A DNA stretch of 64,000 nucleotides from Leptospira venezuelensis (GCF_002150035.1 NZ_NETS01000010.1:1240001-1304000), one strand, 5' to 3'; positions 1 through 11,532 are shown, numbered from the stretch's first letter. Made by a program: numbers and translations. Notes: generated from the letters alone by a model not told the origin.

Positions 1-1
1 G

Positions 2-1141
2 ATGGGCTTAGGAAAGAGGATATTTCAGATCTGGAAATTCAGGACTATGAAAGATGGAGTTCCTACAAAGTTAGGATCATTTTTGAGAAGTACAGGATTG
101 GATGAACTTCCTCAAATCTGGAATATCGTAAAAGGGGATATGAGTATCGTAGGTCCGAGGCCACTGACCGAGCAGGATGTTCTAAGATTAGGATGGAAAG
201 GAGAAGGGCTTGCGAGTAGATGGTCGATTCGTCCTGGGATCACTGGGCTTTCTCAATTATATTCCGGAAGAGGATCTAAATATTCTCTTTGCTTCGATCT
301 GTCTTATTTAAAAAGAAAAAGTTTTCTCTTAGATCTTAAGATCCTAACACTGACTCTGATCATAAACATATTCGGTAAAAAACGAATTAGAAATTTATTA
401 TGGACTCATCTTCAAAAAAGAGATCGTGGATTCTATTGGGGAAATTGGGCAAAACATTTTAAAAAAAATGCAGATCGTCCTTACCCAATTGTCCAAGAAC
501 AGGTGATCGGTTTTATCCCTCAAAAACGACTTCCAGTGGCTAAATCTCTTGCAATCTTTCAGCTGGGGGAAGCAGGAGAAGGCAGGATCGCAAAAGATAT
601 AGATCGAGTGAAAATTTACGGTGTGGATCCAAATTATAGAGAAGCACTTAAACTTTTCGTAAAGGAAGAAGGGAGACATGCACGTATTTTGGGAGAATGT
701 GTTCGCGCATTAAGGGGAGAACTTATCCAAAATAACTGGACCGAAAGATTATTTCATTTTGGAAGACGGCTTTTAGGAACTAGACTCAAACTAATGGTCC
801 TATTAGTCGCAGAAGTGATCGGAATCTGCTTTTATAAAAAAATAGCCGAAAAAATTCCATTCGGTTCCGTTAAGAATGCACTTCTTCATATCGCAGAAGA
901 TGAAGAAAAACATCTGATCTTTCATTACACATTTTTTAAAATACGTCTTAAAAATCCCATCACTCGCTTTCTTTTTAAGATACTTTGGAGATTCCTTTCT
1001 TTCGCCGCTTGTATTTCTGTTTTAATAGATCATCGCAAAACATTTAAAGCATTAGAAATCTCCATCAAAGATTGTTATTTTCAATTTAAAAATATTTCTC
1101 GAAACACGGAGAGAAAGATCCTCCAAACATTCTTTGTTTGA
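2..1141 (+). CDS. Sugar transferase fused to a ferritin-like di-iron domain (5' partial)
   Basis: The first ~125 residues are the C-terminal half of a bacterial (WcaJ/PglC-type) sugar transferase, which moves a sugar phosphate onto a lipid carrier in surface polysaccharide synthesis. Visible motifs are KFRTM (12-16), DELPQIWN (34-41), GDMSIVGPRP (45-54) and RPGITG (77-82). The protein should begin upstream of the window, so the Met at base 2 is probably internal. From about residue 150 a second helical domain follows, with E190/E193, E223-x2-H226, E271 and E301-x2-H304, the spacing of a ferritin-like di-iron site. The family normally ends just after its transferase domain, so this is a fusion. 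The transferase call is firm. The di-iron call rests on motif spacing only, and its role (for example a lipid oxidase or hydroxylase) is unknown. Confidence 0.8.
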   Translation: MGLGKRIFQIWKFRTMKDGVPTKLGSFLRSTGLDELPQIWNIVKGDMSIVGPRPLTEQDVLRLGWKGEGLASRWSIRPGITGLSQLYSGRGSKYSLCFDLSYLKRKSFLLDLKILTLTLIINIFGKKRIRNLLWTHLQKRDRGFYWGNWAKHFKKNADRPYPIVQEQVIGFIPQKRLPVAKSLAIFQLGEAGEGRIAKDIDRVKIYGVDPNYREALKLFVKEEGRHARILGECVRALRGELIQNNWTERLFHFGRRLLGTRLKLMVLLVAEVIGICFYKKIAEKIPFGSVKNALLHIAEDEEKHLIFHYTFFKIRLKNPITRFLFKILWRFLSFAACISVLIDHRKTFKALEISIKDCYFQFKNISRNTERKILQTFFV

Positions 1142-1153
1142 AGGAGTTCTTCT

Positions 1154-1567
1154 ATGCATATTGTTTTGGTGTTTAGGAGAAAAGTCTTCGGATATAGTTT
1201 TGAATGCGAAGAAGCGGAACTAATTCATGTGTTAGATCGGATAAAAGTTCGTTTAGAAGGATATCTATCAACATATTCTATTAGAAAGAAATATTATGTT
1301 ACGAAATTAGAAAATTCCGGAAAAATTTTTAAAGGGTTTATCGGTTTAGATGAAGAATACATTTCTAGTTTTGCTAAAGATCTAGAAGAAATTGAAATTG
1401 AAACAGGGAAATATTTAAAATTTGGAAACTTTTCTGTGGGAGATAATATTACTGAAAGGATTGGTGTTGGTGAAAAAATCCAGACTTACTTGATCGAGAA
1501 TAATATCAGGACTGATTGGATGAGATTTTCCTTTGGGAGAGATTCATATCTTAGAATTGTTAATTAA
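1154..1567 (+). CDS. Hypothetical protein, 137 aa
   Basis: I do not recognise this protein. It is soluble-looking, with no signal peptide or membrane segment, and is rich in Lys, Glu, Ile and Tyr. The ATG has a clear ribosome binding site, AAGGAG at 1141-1146, which overlaps the stop codon of the upstream transferase gene. The two are therefore probably co-transcribed and translationally coupled. Its coding DNA is AT-richer than the neighbouring genes, which could reflect transfer or weak constraint. It ends before a GC-rich hairpin spacer. It is accepted as real because of the ribosome binding site and tight spacing, not from homology. Confidence 0.6.
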   Translation: MHIVLVFRRKVFGYSFECEEAELIHVLDRIKVRLEGYLSTYSIRKKYYVTKLENSGKIFKGFIGLDEEYISSFAKDLEEIEIETGKYLKFGNFSVGDNITERIGVGEKIQTYLIENNIRTDWMRFSFGRDSYLRIVN

Positions 1568-1651
1568 ATAATAGTAATATGTTTTGGACTAGTGCTGCGC
1601 AACGGATCGTAGCGGAAATCAAAGCGAAGCGGATTGGAGCGTAGAGCCGGG

Positions 1652-1671
1652 TGCTCGCCGATTGGCGAGCA
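1652..1671. terminator. GC-rich hairpin between convergent genes
   Basis: An 8-bp perfect stem (TGCTCGCC / GGCGAGCA) with loop GATT lies between two convergent genes. It sits at the end of a GC-rich island (about 1590-1680) that contrasts with the AT-rich surroundings. A clear T-tract is missing on the plus side, apart from a short TTATTTTT from 1680. A bidirectional terminator or a piece of a dispersed intergenic element are both possible. Confidence 0.45.
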
Positions 1672-1684
1672 TGCGCCCTTATTT

Positions 1685-2710
1685 TTAATTCCAGCTAAAA
1701 GAGCCGGATTTGTCGAATTTGAATGGGACCTGTCCGGTTCCAATTTCTGGAGATTCAGTGGTTGCTTTTCCGCTCAGTCGGAATGCGGCGGACCTTTTGG
1801 AGACTGCATTAGCGATCCCTTGTGTAACTGTTCCGAGAGGAAAGGAAGTGCGAACGCTTAGAATTGATTCTTTTCCTTGGTTTTCGATCCGGACTGGCTG
1901 ACCGGTTAAAAATTTTTCTTTTTCGAGAGTGAGATCAAATTCAAATTCAGAAAATTGTAATCTAGATGTAGCCCTATTTTTTAGCACGATTTGGAATTCG
2001 GTGTCCACTTTTAAGTCGAGTGAAGATAATCCTGCGGCTATTGCTGAGCCGGGGGATTTTTTCTGAGGACCGAGTAACGTGTCTAAGAATGATGTGGCTT
2101 TTTTTGCCAAGTCTTCTGTGCCTGCGGAACTTAAAATAGTAGAAGGATCCGGTTTAATAATTTTGAAATTTCGGATCTCTATGTCGGGAAGAACTGCAGG
2201 AATCTTTCTTTCTTCTTCGAATGGAAAGTCGAGTGAAGCGGCTCCGGCAATTGATCTGTATTTTTCAGGGATAGGAAGTGAAACAACTCCCTGAACTTTA
2301 ACTACTAGATCTATCTTTCCTGGAACTTTTTTGTAAAGTTCTGCTAAGTCATTATATGCAAATGTTAGATCAACTGGAACTGGTTTGTTGGAATTCCCAC
2401 CTACTGTTGGGATCTTGGTTTTTGCTTTTGTAAATTGCTGTCCTTCGATGAGGATATTCATTTCTAAATTGGTCGCAGGTAAAGCGATTGGATAAGGGTT
2501 TTTTACTTTCGAATCCACTCTTAGACGGATCTCGGATAGATTAATTTCTGCGATGGAAACTTTTTCCAATGTAAATGAAGGTCTGTCGAGGTCCTCGATC
2601 TTTTCTTTTACTTTTTTTAAATCCACTTTTTGTAATTGAGCACAACCGAATAGAAGGTTTGCTGCTAGTGTAATTCCGATATAGGCATGTAAGGAAGTTT
2701 TTTGGATCAT
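1685..2710 (-). CDS. LEA type 2 family lipoprotein
   Basis: 341 aa. The N-terminus is a lipoprotein signal peptide ending in the lipobox LFGC, with Cys at residue 23. The rest is beta-rich with two related segments. Each carries the pattern of the LEA-2/WHy fold: an amphipathic strand, a K/R-N-P-Y-P-like turn (KVKNPYPIALP near 69-79), and later a strand describing a 'bonding' of derived residues. LEA-2 domains in bacteria are secreted or lipid-anchored proteins of uncertain stress function. The gene stands alone and is convergent with the upstream hypothetical gene. An outer-membrane or periplasmic location is inferred from the lipobox. Family assignment is moderate. Confidence 0.65.
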   Translation of the reverse strand: MIQKTSLHAYIGITLAANLLFGCAQLQKVDLKKVKEKIEDLDRPSFTLEKVSIAEINLSEIRLRVDSKVKNPYPIALPATNLEMNILIEGQQFTKAKTKIPTVGGNSNKPVPVDLTFAYNDLAELYKKVPGKIDLVVKVQGVVSLPIPEKYRSIAGAASLDFPFEEERKIPAVLPDIEIRNFKIIKPDPSTILSSAGTEDLAKKATSFLDTLLGPQKKSPGSAIAAGLSSLDLKVDTEFQIVLKNRATSRLQFSEFEFDLTLEKEKFLTGQPVRIENQGKESILSVRTSFPLGTVTQGIANAVSKRSAAFRLSGKATTESPEIGTGQVPFKFDKSGSFSWN

Positions 2711-2847
2711 AAACTCCTCCGTAAAGGTGAAGTCTTTATTTGAGATTTACCGATTATTGGAAACTAAGTTTTGAAAGCTTGGAAATAAAAAATAGAGTTT
2801 TGTGATGAATAGCAATGATTCTTGCAAGTAAATTTTGCAGTAATACG

Positions 2848-2865
2848 ATGTTGGAATTCCAACAT
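2848..2865. repeat. Perfect 18-bp palindrome
   Basis: ATGTTGGAATTCCAACAT is fully self-complementary. A near match with one mismatched pair occurs in another intergenic site at 40549-40566. It could be a protein binding site or a dispersed palindromic repeat. There is no direct evidence for a function. Confidence 0.5.
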
Positions 2866-2923
2866 AATGTGGGACAGGAAATGTCTTGCGTGTATGAGGG
2901 TTTTGTGATAAAGGAAGTGCTCT

Positions 2924-2953
2924 GGTTTTGCGGGTACCACCGCACCGGCCCCC
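2924..2953 (+). repeat. Dispersed GC-rich repeat, copy 1 (no hairpin)
   Basis: It contains GGTTTTGCGGGTACCACCGC followed by ACCGGCCCCC. It is identical over about 29 bases to a second copy about 145 bp further on, but lacks the CCCCACCC/GGGTGGGG hairpin that follows the other two copies. Confidence 0.6.
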
Positions 2954-3068
2954 CTTCGCAGCGACAATAGGAGCGAGAAGACGACCGTCTTCGACGAGTC
3001 GGTGACCGAGAGAATCGAGGTCAAACGAGACTAAAGATAAAATTGAAACGATACGAATGCATCGAACG

Positions 3069-3114
3069 GTTTTGCGGGTACCACCGCACCGGCCCCCACC
3101 CAATGAGGGTGGGG
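3069..3114 (+). repeat. Dispersed GC-rich repeat, copy 2, with terminator-like hairpin
   Basis: The shared GGTTTTGCGGGTACCACCGC core is followed by a hairpin with an 8-bp perfect stem, CCCCACCC (3094-3101) and GGGTGGGG (3107-3114), loop AATGA. It starts 12 bases beyond the RND pump stop codon on the minus strand, so it may serve as that gene's terminator. A third copy with the same hairpin is at 40619-40657, between unrelated genes. Confidence 0.65.
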
Positions 3115-3125
3115 TGCACCTTACA

Positions 3126-6491
<3,366 letters not shown>

Positions 6492-7035
6492 GTTTCCTCC
6501 GGAGGATTTCTATTCTCAAAACGAATAGGAGAATCAGCTCTACAGAAGGCCATTGGGATCGATTCCGGGAATTTAGAAAACAAATTCGCGAAACCATTTA
6601 GGGAAATTTGGACGGAAAGGTTTTGGGAGCATACTAAGTCATATTGCGGAAATATAGAAACGTAGTAGGGCAGGGAGGAGCCGGAACAAACGTCATACTC
6701 TATTGCTAAAACGAAGATTGAATCAGTTAAACTGTAGTCGGTTGGGCGGCCGACCCAGCTTTGCTGGCCGGGCTGCTCCGGGTTCGCTATCGCTCATCCC
6801 TCGCGAACGGCTATAGGGAGTGAGCCAGTTTAAGAAAGCCAAGGTATTATCGAGAGCTGGAAATATATTCGCTCGGGACTTCGCCTTCCGCATCCCTGTC
6901 GGTAGCACTTCTGCAAAACAATATCCTGATTTGGAATATAGGAGTGAATATTGATTCGGAAACAATATTCTACATAATGAAAACAGAATATAGATAATTT
7001 TATTGACGATCCTATGAGTTTATTGGCCTCCTCGT
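6492..7035. other. Divergent intergenic region with a GC-rich structured block
   Basis: This 544-bp spacer lies between two divergent genes and should contain both promoters, although I cannot place clear -35/-10 boxes. Its middle (about 6741-6826) is a GC-rich block with nested inverted repeats: GTTCGC (6782-6787) with GCGAAC (6803-6808), and GCTCA/CCCT (6792-6801) with AGGG/TGAGC (6815-6825). An 80-codon minus-strand frame crosses it but has no ribosome binding site and looks repeat-derived. I call no gene. Confidence 0.5.
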
Positions 7036-9312
7036 ATGAAATATAAGGAATGGGTGTATGACGTTATGCGAAAAAGTCTTTTTATCTTAGTGTTTTGTTC
7101 TTTTATCCTATTTGGGGGTTCTCTGCAAGCCGAGACAGGCAGTAGTGGTTCTTCTCTAATTTCAAGTTTTTTGAATCTATTCGGAGGAAATTTTTCTTCT
7201 TCCTCCAACTTTCCTTACTCTTCAGAACCCGGATCGGAATACAGTGGAACGGATGCGAATAAGAATGCAAAAAAATATTGGAACATTAGAAATAAACTCC
7301 GAAATAATTTTATAAAACTTTCCACAGACAAAGGTGGATGCCTTCCGATGGAAGAAGTTAAAATTTTTGCAAATGAACGTATTGGAAAATGGGGAGATTC
7401 TACAATTAAACTGGGTTGGTATTTGGGCGTACTTGGCTCGGAGTTACATATGCTTTCTCGTCCCGATTCTTATCCAGGATATGGGGAGGTGAATGATATC
7501 CAAAATACGATACGAGAACTCTTTTGTGCATTTATTGCCTTAGAACGTCTTGATCGTTTTGGGGAACAGAGTATCTGGGAGGTGCATCCAATAAATTTGG
7601 CAAATTATCCAGGATCCGAAGGTTACCAATGGCCGGATACTCCCGGTTTTTTTGTAAGGGACGATGTTCCTATCAATGTAATGAAAGATCTTCGCCTAAC
7701 AGGAGCCGAAGGAGATTATCAAACATGGATCGGGGACCAAGCTCTTCCTACACCCCCAACGAATCGAGAAATGAGCCAGGATCAGGTGGTTCATTTATTA
7801 TTAGGTTTAGCGATCGTAAAACATTTAGTACCAATGACGTATTCCTACCAAGGAATGAATTTTCAGCATCAGGCCCAAATGTACGCACGTAAACTAGTGG
7901 ATTATGTATATGCCGGCCAAGATCAAACATTTGAAATCCTAGGAATTCCTCTAAGTGAAACGAATGTTTCCTGGTTAATCGTTAATCCAGTCTCACCCAA
8001 GGTAAATTGGTTCGGATCCTGTCCGCTCTGTATGGGTTGGTTCGATCCTTTTCAACCGGTCGATCCGGACCATATGGGCCAAGTAACCAGAGGCGCAGAC
8101 GCTCGATTTTTTTCAGCTGGCTTCAATTTTGCAGGCAGTTGGATATCAGGAAAAAGTTGGAATGTAAACTCCCAGTATCTATTATCGTGGGCAGGGTTAT
8201 CTCAATCTGCAGTTTTTACTACGGCAGATAACGCGCATATGGTAATGGCTTTAGCTTCCATTGGAAATGCATGGGGTGAGCTGACCCAAGATTTTCTAGT
8301 GGCGCAAGCTGCTCAACATGACTTTTATCTATACCCCCTCTTACATTCCATCTTGCATTCCGGAGGAAATATTTCCGCATTTTTAGAGAGTAAAACTTTA
8401 TCTCTTTTAAATTCCGCTCCCTGGAGTGGGACTGGTACAGAGTTTGGATCAGATAGCGACTGGGCTTCAGACAATCGATTCATTCGAAAGAAAGATGATC
8501 ATAGCAGAACGTCTTTGATAACATTAGAAAGTCATGGGTTAGATTATTTGCTTTTGCATAATCTTTTCTTTATTTCTAAACCAAATCAATATTACGGAGT
8601 GACTCCAAATCAGCAACCGAACTCAGTTCCAGACTTTTCTGTTCCGAACTGGCCTGTTCCACCTAGTTATAAACTGCGACCGATTGGATATACGGTAGCC
8701 GGAACACCTACTTATCTGAATACTTGTACTGCTTCCACAAGTGTGGATATTCCAATCACAATAGAATGGGATGATCCTCACGGAAACAGAGAGTCTGTGG
8801 CTATTTTATTGGATTCTCAGCCTGCTTCTGGCAATGGGATCGTAACTTCAACCGGGACAAAAAATCGTTTCATCTACCATGGCAAATTCTGGGGTCAATC
8901 GTGGTGGGAAGATACGGTCCGCTTTAGACTTCTAGATGAAGATGGTAATTCTACTTACTTAACTGCTTTGATCGGTTATCCTGGAGCTATTGCTGCTCCT
9001 CCGAATCTCGGAGCGGTCGGATCACCCACACGAGTAGTAGTCAACGGATGGTTTGCCGGAGTCCCATTGTATGGAACCATTGAAATGGAATTCCAGGTCT
9101 ATGCAATCGATCCGAATTGTACTCCGCCGAAACCTAGTGCTTGGATTATTTCCGGAACAAGAAATGCGTTAGCCTATCCGATTTCTCCTCTTCGATTTAA
9201 GGCAATTGTAGGCTGGACTATTTTTGCTCTCCATGGAAATGCAGGTGTCACTCTGCAAGCGGCGACAAGTGTAGGAACAACTGGAACCTATGAGGTTCAA
9301 ATCAATTGGTAA
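7036..9312 (+). CDS. Large exported protein of unknown function
   Basis: 758 aa. A Sec signal peptide is visible. If translation starts at the inner ATG at 7066, the leader is MRKSLFILVF...SLQA, with cleavage before ET. The ATG at 7036 adds ten residues and has no better ribosome binding site, so 7066 is a good alternative. Low-complexity Ser/Gly residues follow the leader, then a long Trp-, Tyr- and Pro-rich body. The last ~200 residues look like beta-sandwich segments (IEWDDPHGNRESVAILLD; VRFRLLDEDGN). I recognise no family. It is probably periplasmic or surface-located. A small lipoprotein gene follows directly, suggesting a two-gene operon. Confidence 0.75.
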   Translation: MKYKEWVYDVMRKSLFILVFCSFILFGGSLQAETGSSGSSLISSFLNLFGGNFSSSSNFPYSSEPGSEYSGTDANKNAKKYWNIRNKLRNNFIKLSTDKGGCLPMEEVKIFANERIGKWGDSTIKLGWYLGVLGSELHMLSRPDSYPGYGEVNDIQNTIRELFCAFIALERLDRFGEQSIWEVHPINLANYPGSEGYQWPDTPGFFVRDDVPINVMKDLRLTGAEGDYQTWIGDQALPTPPTNREMSQDQVVHLLLGLAIVKHLVPMTYSYQGMNFQHQAQMYARKLVDYVYAGQDQTFEILGIPLSETNVSWLIVNPVSPKVNWFGSCPLCMGWFDPFQPVDPDHMGQVTRGADARFFSAGFNFAGSWISGKSWNVNSQYLLSWAGLSQSAVFTTADNAHMVMALASIGNAWGELTQDFLVAQAAQHDFYLYPLLHSILHSGGNISAFLESKTLSLLNSAPWSGTGTEFGSDSDWASDNRFIRKKDDHSRTSLITLESHGLDYLLLHNLFFISKPNQYYGVTPNQQPNSVPDFSVPNWPVPPSYKLRPIGYTVAGTPTYLNTCTASTSVDIPITIEWDDPHGNRESVAILLDSQPASGNGIVTSTGTKNRFIYHGKFWGQSWWEDTVRFRLLDEDGNSTYLTALIGYPGAIAAPPNLGAVGSPTRVVVNGWFAGVPLYGTIEMEFQVYAIDPNCTPPKPSAWIISGTRNALAYPISPLRFKAIVGWTIFALHGNAGVTLQAATSVGTTGTYEVQINW

Positions 9313-9320
9313 AGGAAATG

Positions 9321-9566
9321 ATGAAACAAAGTCTGGTAAAAAACTCCATAACCATTAGTTTGCTATTATTATTACTCCTAAGTTGTGGAGAAAGGGATAA
9401 GCAGAGAGGGGATCGTGATCAATGTAAAGAAGAGCTCCATAATTTATACTTAGTATATGGATATTGTTTAGAAGATCCTCCCACAGAAGGATGCGATCGG
9501 TATTTAGGCGCTTTATTGTATCAAGATCACCAATGCACCGGAATGAAAGTGAATGCACCCTTATAA
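9321..9566 (+). CDS. Small lipoprotein, cysteine-containing
   Basis: About 81 aa from the ATG at 9321. The open frame extends upstream to a TTG at 9306 that overlaps the previous gene. AAGGA at 9312-9316 best fits the ATG at 9321. A strongly hydrophobic leader (seven consecutive Leu) ends in the lipobox LLSC. The mature part has four further Cys (QCKEE, GYCLE, GCDRY, HQCTG), which could form two disulphides in the periplasm. It begins within ten bases of the stop of the 758-aa exported protein, so the two are probably co-expressed. Function unknown. Confidence 0.65.
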   Translation: MKQSLVKNSITISLLLLLLLSCGERDKQRGDRDQCKEELHNLYLVYGYCLEDPPTEGCDRYLGALLYQDHQCTGMKVNAPL

Positions 9567-9615
9567 TCTAAAATTGCCAGACAAACGGAACTTATAAGTC
9601 TGTTTAGCCAAACTA

Positions 9616-9651
9616 ATCCTACAAAGGATTTGTATATATCTTTTGTAGGAT
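9616..9651 (+). terminator. Long hairpin, probable terminator
   Basis: ATCCTACAAAGGA (9616-9628) pairs with TCTTTTGTAGGAT (9639-9651), giving 13 pairs including one G-T, with a 10-base AT-rich loop. It lies 50 bp after the small lipoprotein stop and 30 bp before the next gene. No long T-run follows, so termination is inferred. Confidence 0.5.
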
Positions 9652-9681
9652 AATCTCATATCATAAACAAGGGATTACAAA

Positions 9682-10272
9682 ATGAAACGTTTTCTTTATA
9701 TTTTATTTATTGGGGCCTTATTCATTTCGAATTGTTCCTTATTAAAGGCTCCAAGATTTTCGAAAGAAAAGATGGAATCCTATATTTCCACATTCCGTGA
9801 ATTAAAAGAATCTAATCCATCCTTCGGAGAATTGATATCTAAACCTAACCCCGCCTTTCTTTTTGAGCCATCTTCGGAGATAGATCCCAAACAAGCGGAT
9901 GCAATCGCGAAAAAAAACGGATTTACCGACTATCGCGAATTCGCACTTTTACATTTTCAGATTAAGGAATTTTACGACCTTTCTAATTCCGAAAAATTCA
10001 TCGAAGATATGAAGGAAGCTCAGGACCAATACTCCGAAAGTTTTCAAACTTTCTTAAATGATCCCAATGTGGCGGATTCTACAAAGGAGCAAATCAGGGA
10101 ATCGATCCGAAAGGCTAAAGAACTCCAGGAAGAAAATCTGGCTCGATCCAAAGATCAGTTCAAAAACTTTCGGTTGTCCGAAGATCCAGCTTATACTTTC
10201 ATAAAAGACAAGAACAAAGAGTTAAAGGAATTGTATACGATCCAAATCCCCTTAGAAAAGAAAAAAATCTAA
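9682..10272 (+). CDS. Hypothetical lipoprotein, helical
   Basis: 196 aa. The signal peptide MKRFLYILFIGALFISNC carries a lipobox with Cys18. The mature region is Lys/Glu-rich and predicted helical, with coiled-coil-like stretches around 110-150 (a KEAQDQYSESF segment and a run ending AKELQEENLARSK). A short segment, AKKNGFTDYREFALLHFQIK near 75-94, resembles the helical repeats of exported proteins seen in spirochaetes, but I cannot name a family. It is preceded by a hairpin that separates it from the upstream operon. Probably membrane-anchored in the periplasm. Function unknown. Confidence 0.7.
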   Translation: MKRFLYILFIGALFISNCSLLKAPRFSKEKMESYISTFRELKESNPSFGELISKPNPAFLFEPSSEIDPKQADAIAKKNGFTDYREFALLHFQIKEFYDLSNSEKFIEDMKEAQDQYSESFQTFLNDPNVADSTKEQIRESIRKAKELQEENLARSKDQFKNFRLSEDPAYTFIKDKNKELKELYTIQIPLEKKKI

Positions 10273-10342
10273 GTTTCAGAAAACTACTATGGGAGCTAAA
10301 CGAAAACCTCGGTGTTCTCGGTGAACTCTGTGCGAAACGATC

Positions 10343-11443
10343 TTAGTAAATTCTACGAATCGCTTGAGAGATCCTTTGCACATTATCCTTGGTTAGGTTT
10401 GGATAAATCGGGATGCAATGACCTCTTTGGTAGAGTCTTTCCCCGTTCGGAAAATCAGAATTAGAAAGTTCTAAGATATGGTGGATCGGTTCGGCAACAG
10501 TTCTGCGAGTACCGATTTGTAAAGAACGGAAGTATCTTTCTACTTGCTCATAATTACCTGGAGCAATGATCACAAATCGATTGAAAGTTTCAGAATTCGG
10601 ATCGTTAAAATGAGAACCAACTTGGGACCCTTGGATGGATTGCAGATAAACCTGAGCGATCTTTCTTTTTCTTTCTAAGATTACACCAAGATTAGATAAT
10701 TGTTCGATCCCTAAAGCCGCTTGGTAATCGATCATATCGTAATCTAATCTCGGTTGGCCTTCTTTACGCGGATAAGGCGCCTTACCTTCTTTTCTCGCTC
10801 GGATCTTTTTTGCTAATGAGTCATCATCAGTACAGATCAACGCTCCATTTCCGGTAGTGATCAGATACTCGATCGAAAGACCACAGATAGAAATTTTGCC
10901 CTGCTTACCTGGAGTGAATGTTTCGGTTCTTGCACCGACTGCTTCTGAAAAATCTTCGATTACGGGGCGATTTTTAAAATCGTATTTCGAGAAGTCTGCC
11001 AAAGAACCGAAAGTGTGATCTAAAACCACAGCTTTTACAGATTCGTCTTCCAGAGCGGCAGATAATCTTTCAGGACAGATATGGAAAGAATGTTTTCCCA
11101 TATCCACAACCAAAGGTTGCGCTTGCATTAAGAAAATTGCATCTAGAGCAGCAAGAGGAGCGAAAGTGGAGATAGCAATTTTATCTCCGGGTTGGATCTC
11201 CAACGCCAATAAAGACAGATGATATGCAGCAGTTAAGCTGTTTGCAGAAATTACTTGTTTAGTCCTGAAAGTAGAAGAAAAAGCTTTCTCAAACTTATGG
11301 GTCACAGATCCGGAAGCTAGATGGTCTTCTACCAATGCCTCTAAAACGGTTTTCAGGTCTTCCCGAGAAAGAGTCGGTTTATGGAATTCGATATCGGTTT
11401 TTTTCCGGCTTGGTTTCTCTAAAACTTCGGTTTCCGCGCTCAT
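10343..11443 (-). CDS. DegT/DnrJ/EryC1/StrS-family protein lacking the PLP lysine
   Basis: 366 aa, the normal length for sugar aminotransferases of this PLP family. The N-terminal substrate loop, the SANSLTAAYHLSL segment (the family's G-T/S-A-L helix) and the pyridine-binding E-D motif (VIEDFSEAVGA, D164) are recognisable. The active-site segment normally reads K-x-I-T-T-G-E-G-G. Here it is Y193-L-I-T-T-G-N-G-A, so the Schiff-base lysine is Tyr and the GEGG is changed to GNGA. A normal transaminase reaction is therefore unlikely. Family members with His at this position act as sugar dehydratases, and Tyr is not one I know. A regulatory or structural role is possible. It is monocistronic. Confidence 0.8.
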   Translation of the reverse strand: MSAETEVLEKPSRKKTDIEFHKPTLSREDLKTVLEALVEDHLASGSVTHKFEKAFSSTFRTKQVISANSLTAAYHLSLLALEIQPGDKIAISTFAPLAALDAIFLMQAQPLVVDMGKHSFHICPERLSAALEDESVKAVVLDHTFGSLADFSKYDFKNRPVIEDFSEAVGARTETFTPGKQGKISICGLSIEYLITTGNGALICTDDDSLAKKIRARKEGKAPYPRKEGQPRLDYDMIDYQAALGIEQLSNLGVILERKRKIAQVYLQSIQGSQVGSHFNDPNSETFNRFVIIAPGNYEQVERYFRSLQIGTRRTVAEPIHHILELSNSDFPNGERLYQRGHCIPIYPNLTKDNVQRISQAIRRIY

Positions 11444-11498
11444 CTTCCCTTCTCAGGTTCCAGTAATTTTATTATGTCGCATTGTAACCTATGTACTC

Positions 11499-11532
11499 AG
11501 CCCGTAAAGATTTTTTTCAAAATCTCCGGGCT
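11499..11532 (-). terminator. Interrupted inverted repeat upstream of the DegT-family gene
   Basis: The outer stem is AGCCCG (11499-11504) with CGGGCT (11527-11532). The inner stem is AGATTTT with AAAATCT, separated by small bulges. It lies between the small membrane protein gene and the DegT-family gene, both on the minus strand. It may end transcription of the first or structure the leader of the second. No T-tract is obvious. Confidence 0.35.

Larger units (their letters stand above)
2711..3125. other. Non-coding spacer with palindrome and dispersed repeats
   Basis: This 415-bp gap separates two minus-strand genes. It holds a perfect 18-bp palindrome, two copies of a GC-rich element containing GGTACCACCGCACCGGCC, and, at the end next to the RND stop codon, an 8-bp stem hairpin. 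The reading frames crossing it are low-complexity and repeat-derived, with no ribosome binding sites, so I call no gene here. It should contain the promoter of the LEA lipoprotein gene and the terminator of the RND gene. Confidence 0.6.

Noticed and set aside
6723..6965. 80-codon minus-strand frame in the divergent spacer
   Set aside because: It is built on the GC-rich structured block, has no start context, and would cross the promoters of both flanking genes.
10273..10342. Short GGTGTTCTCGGTGAACTCTG segment as an RNA or attachment site
   Set aside because: It looks like a small intergenic repeat, but only one copy is visible here and there is no fold or neighbour to support a function.
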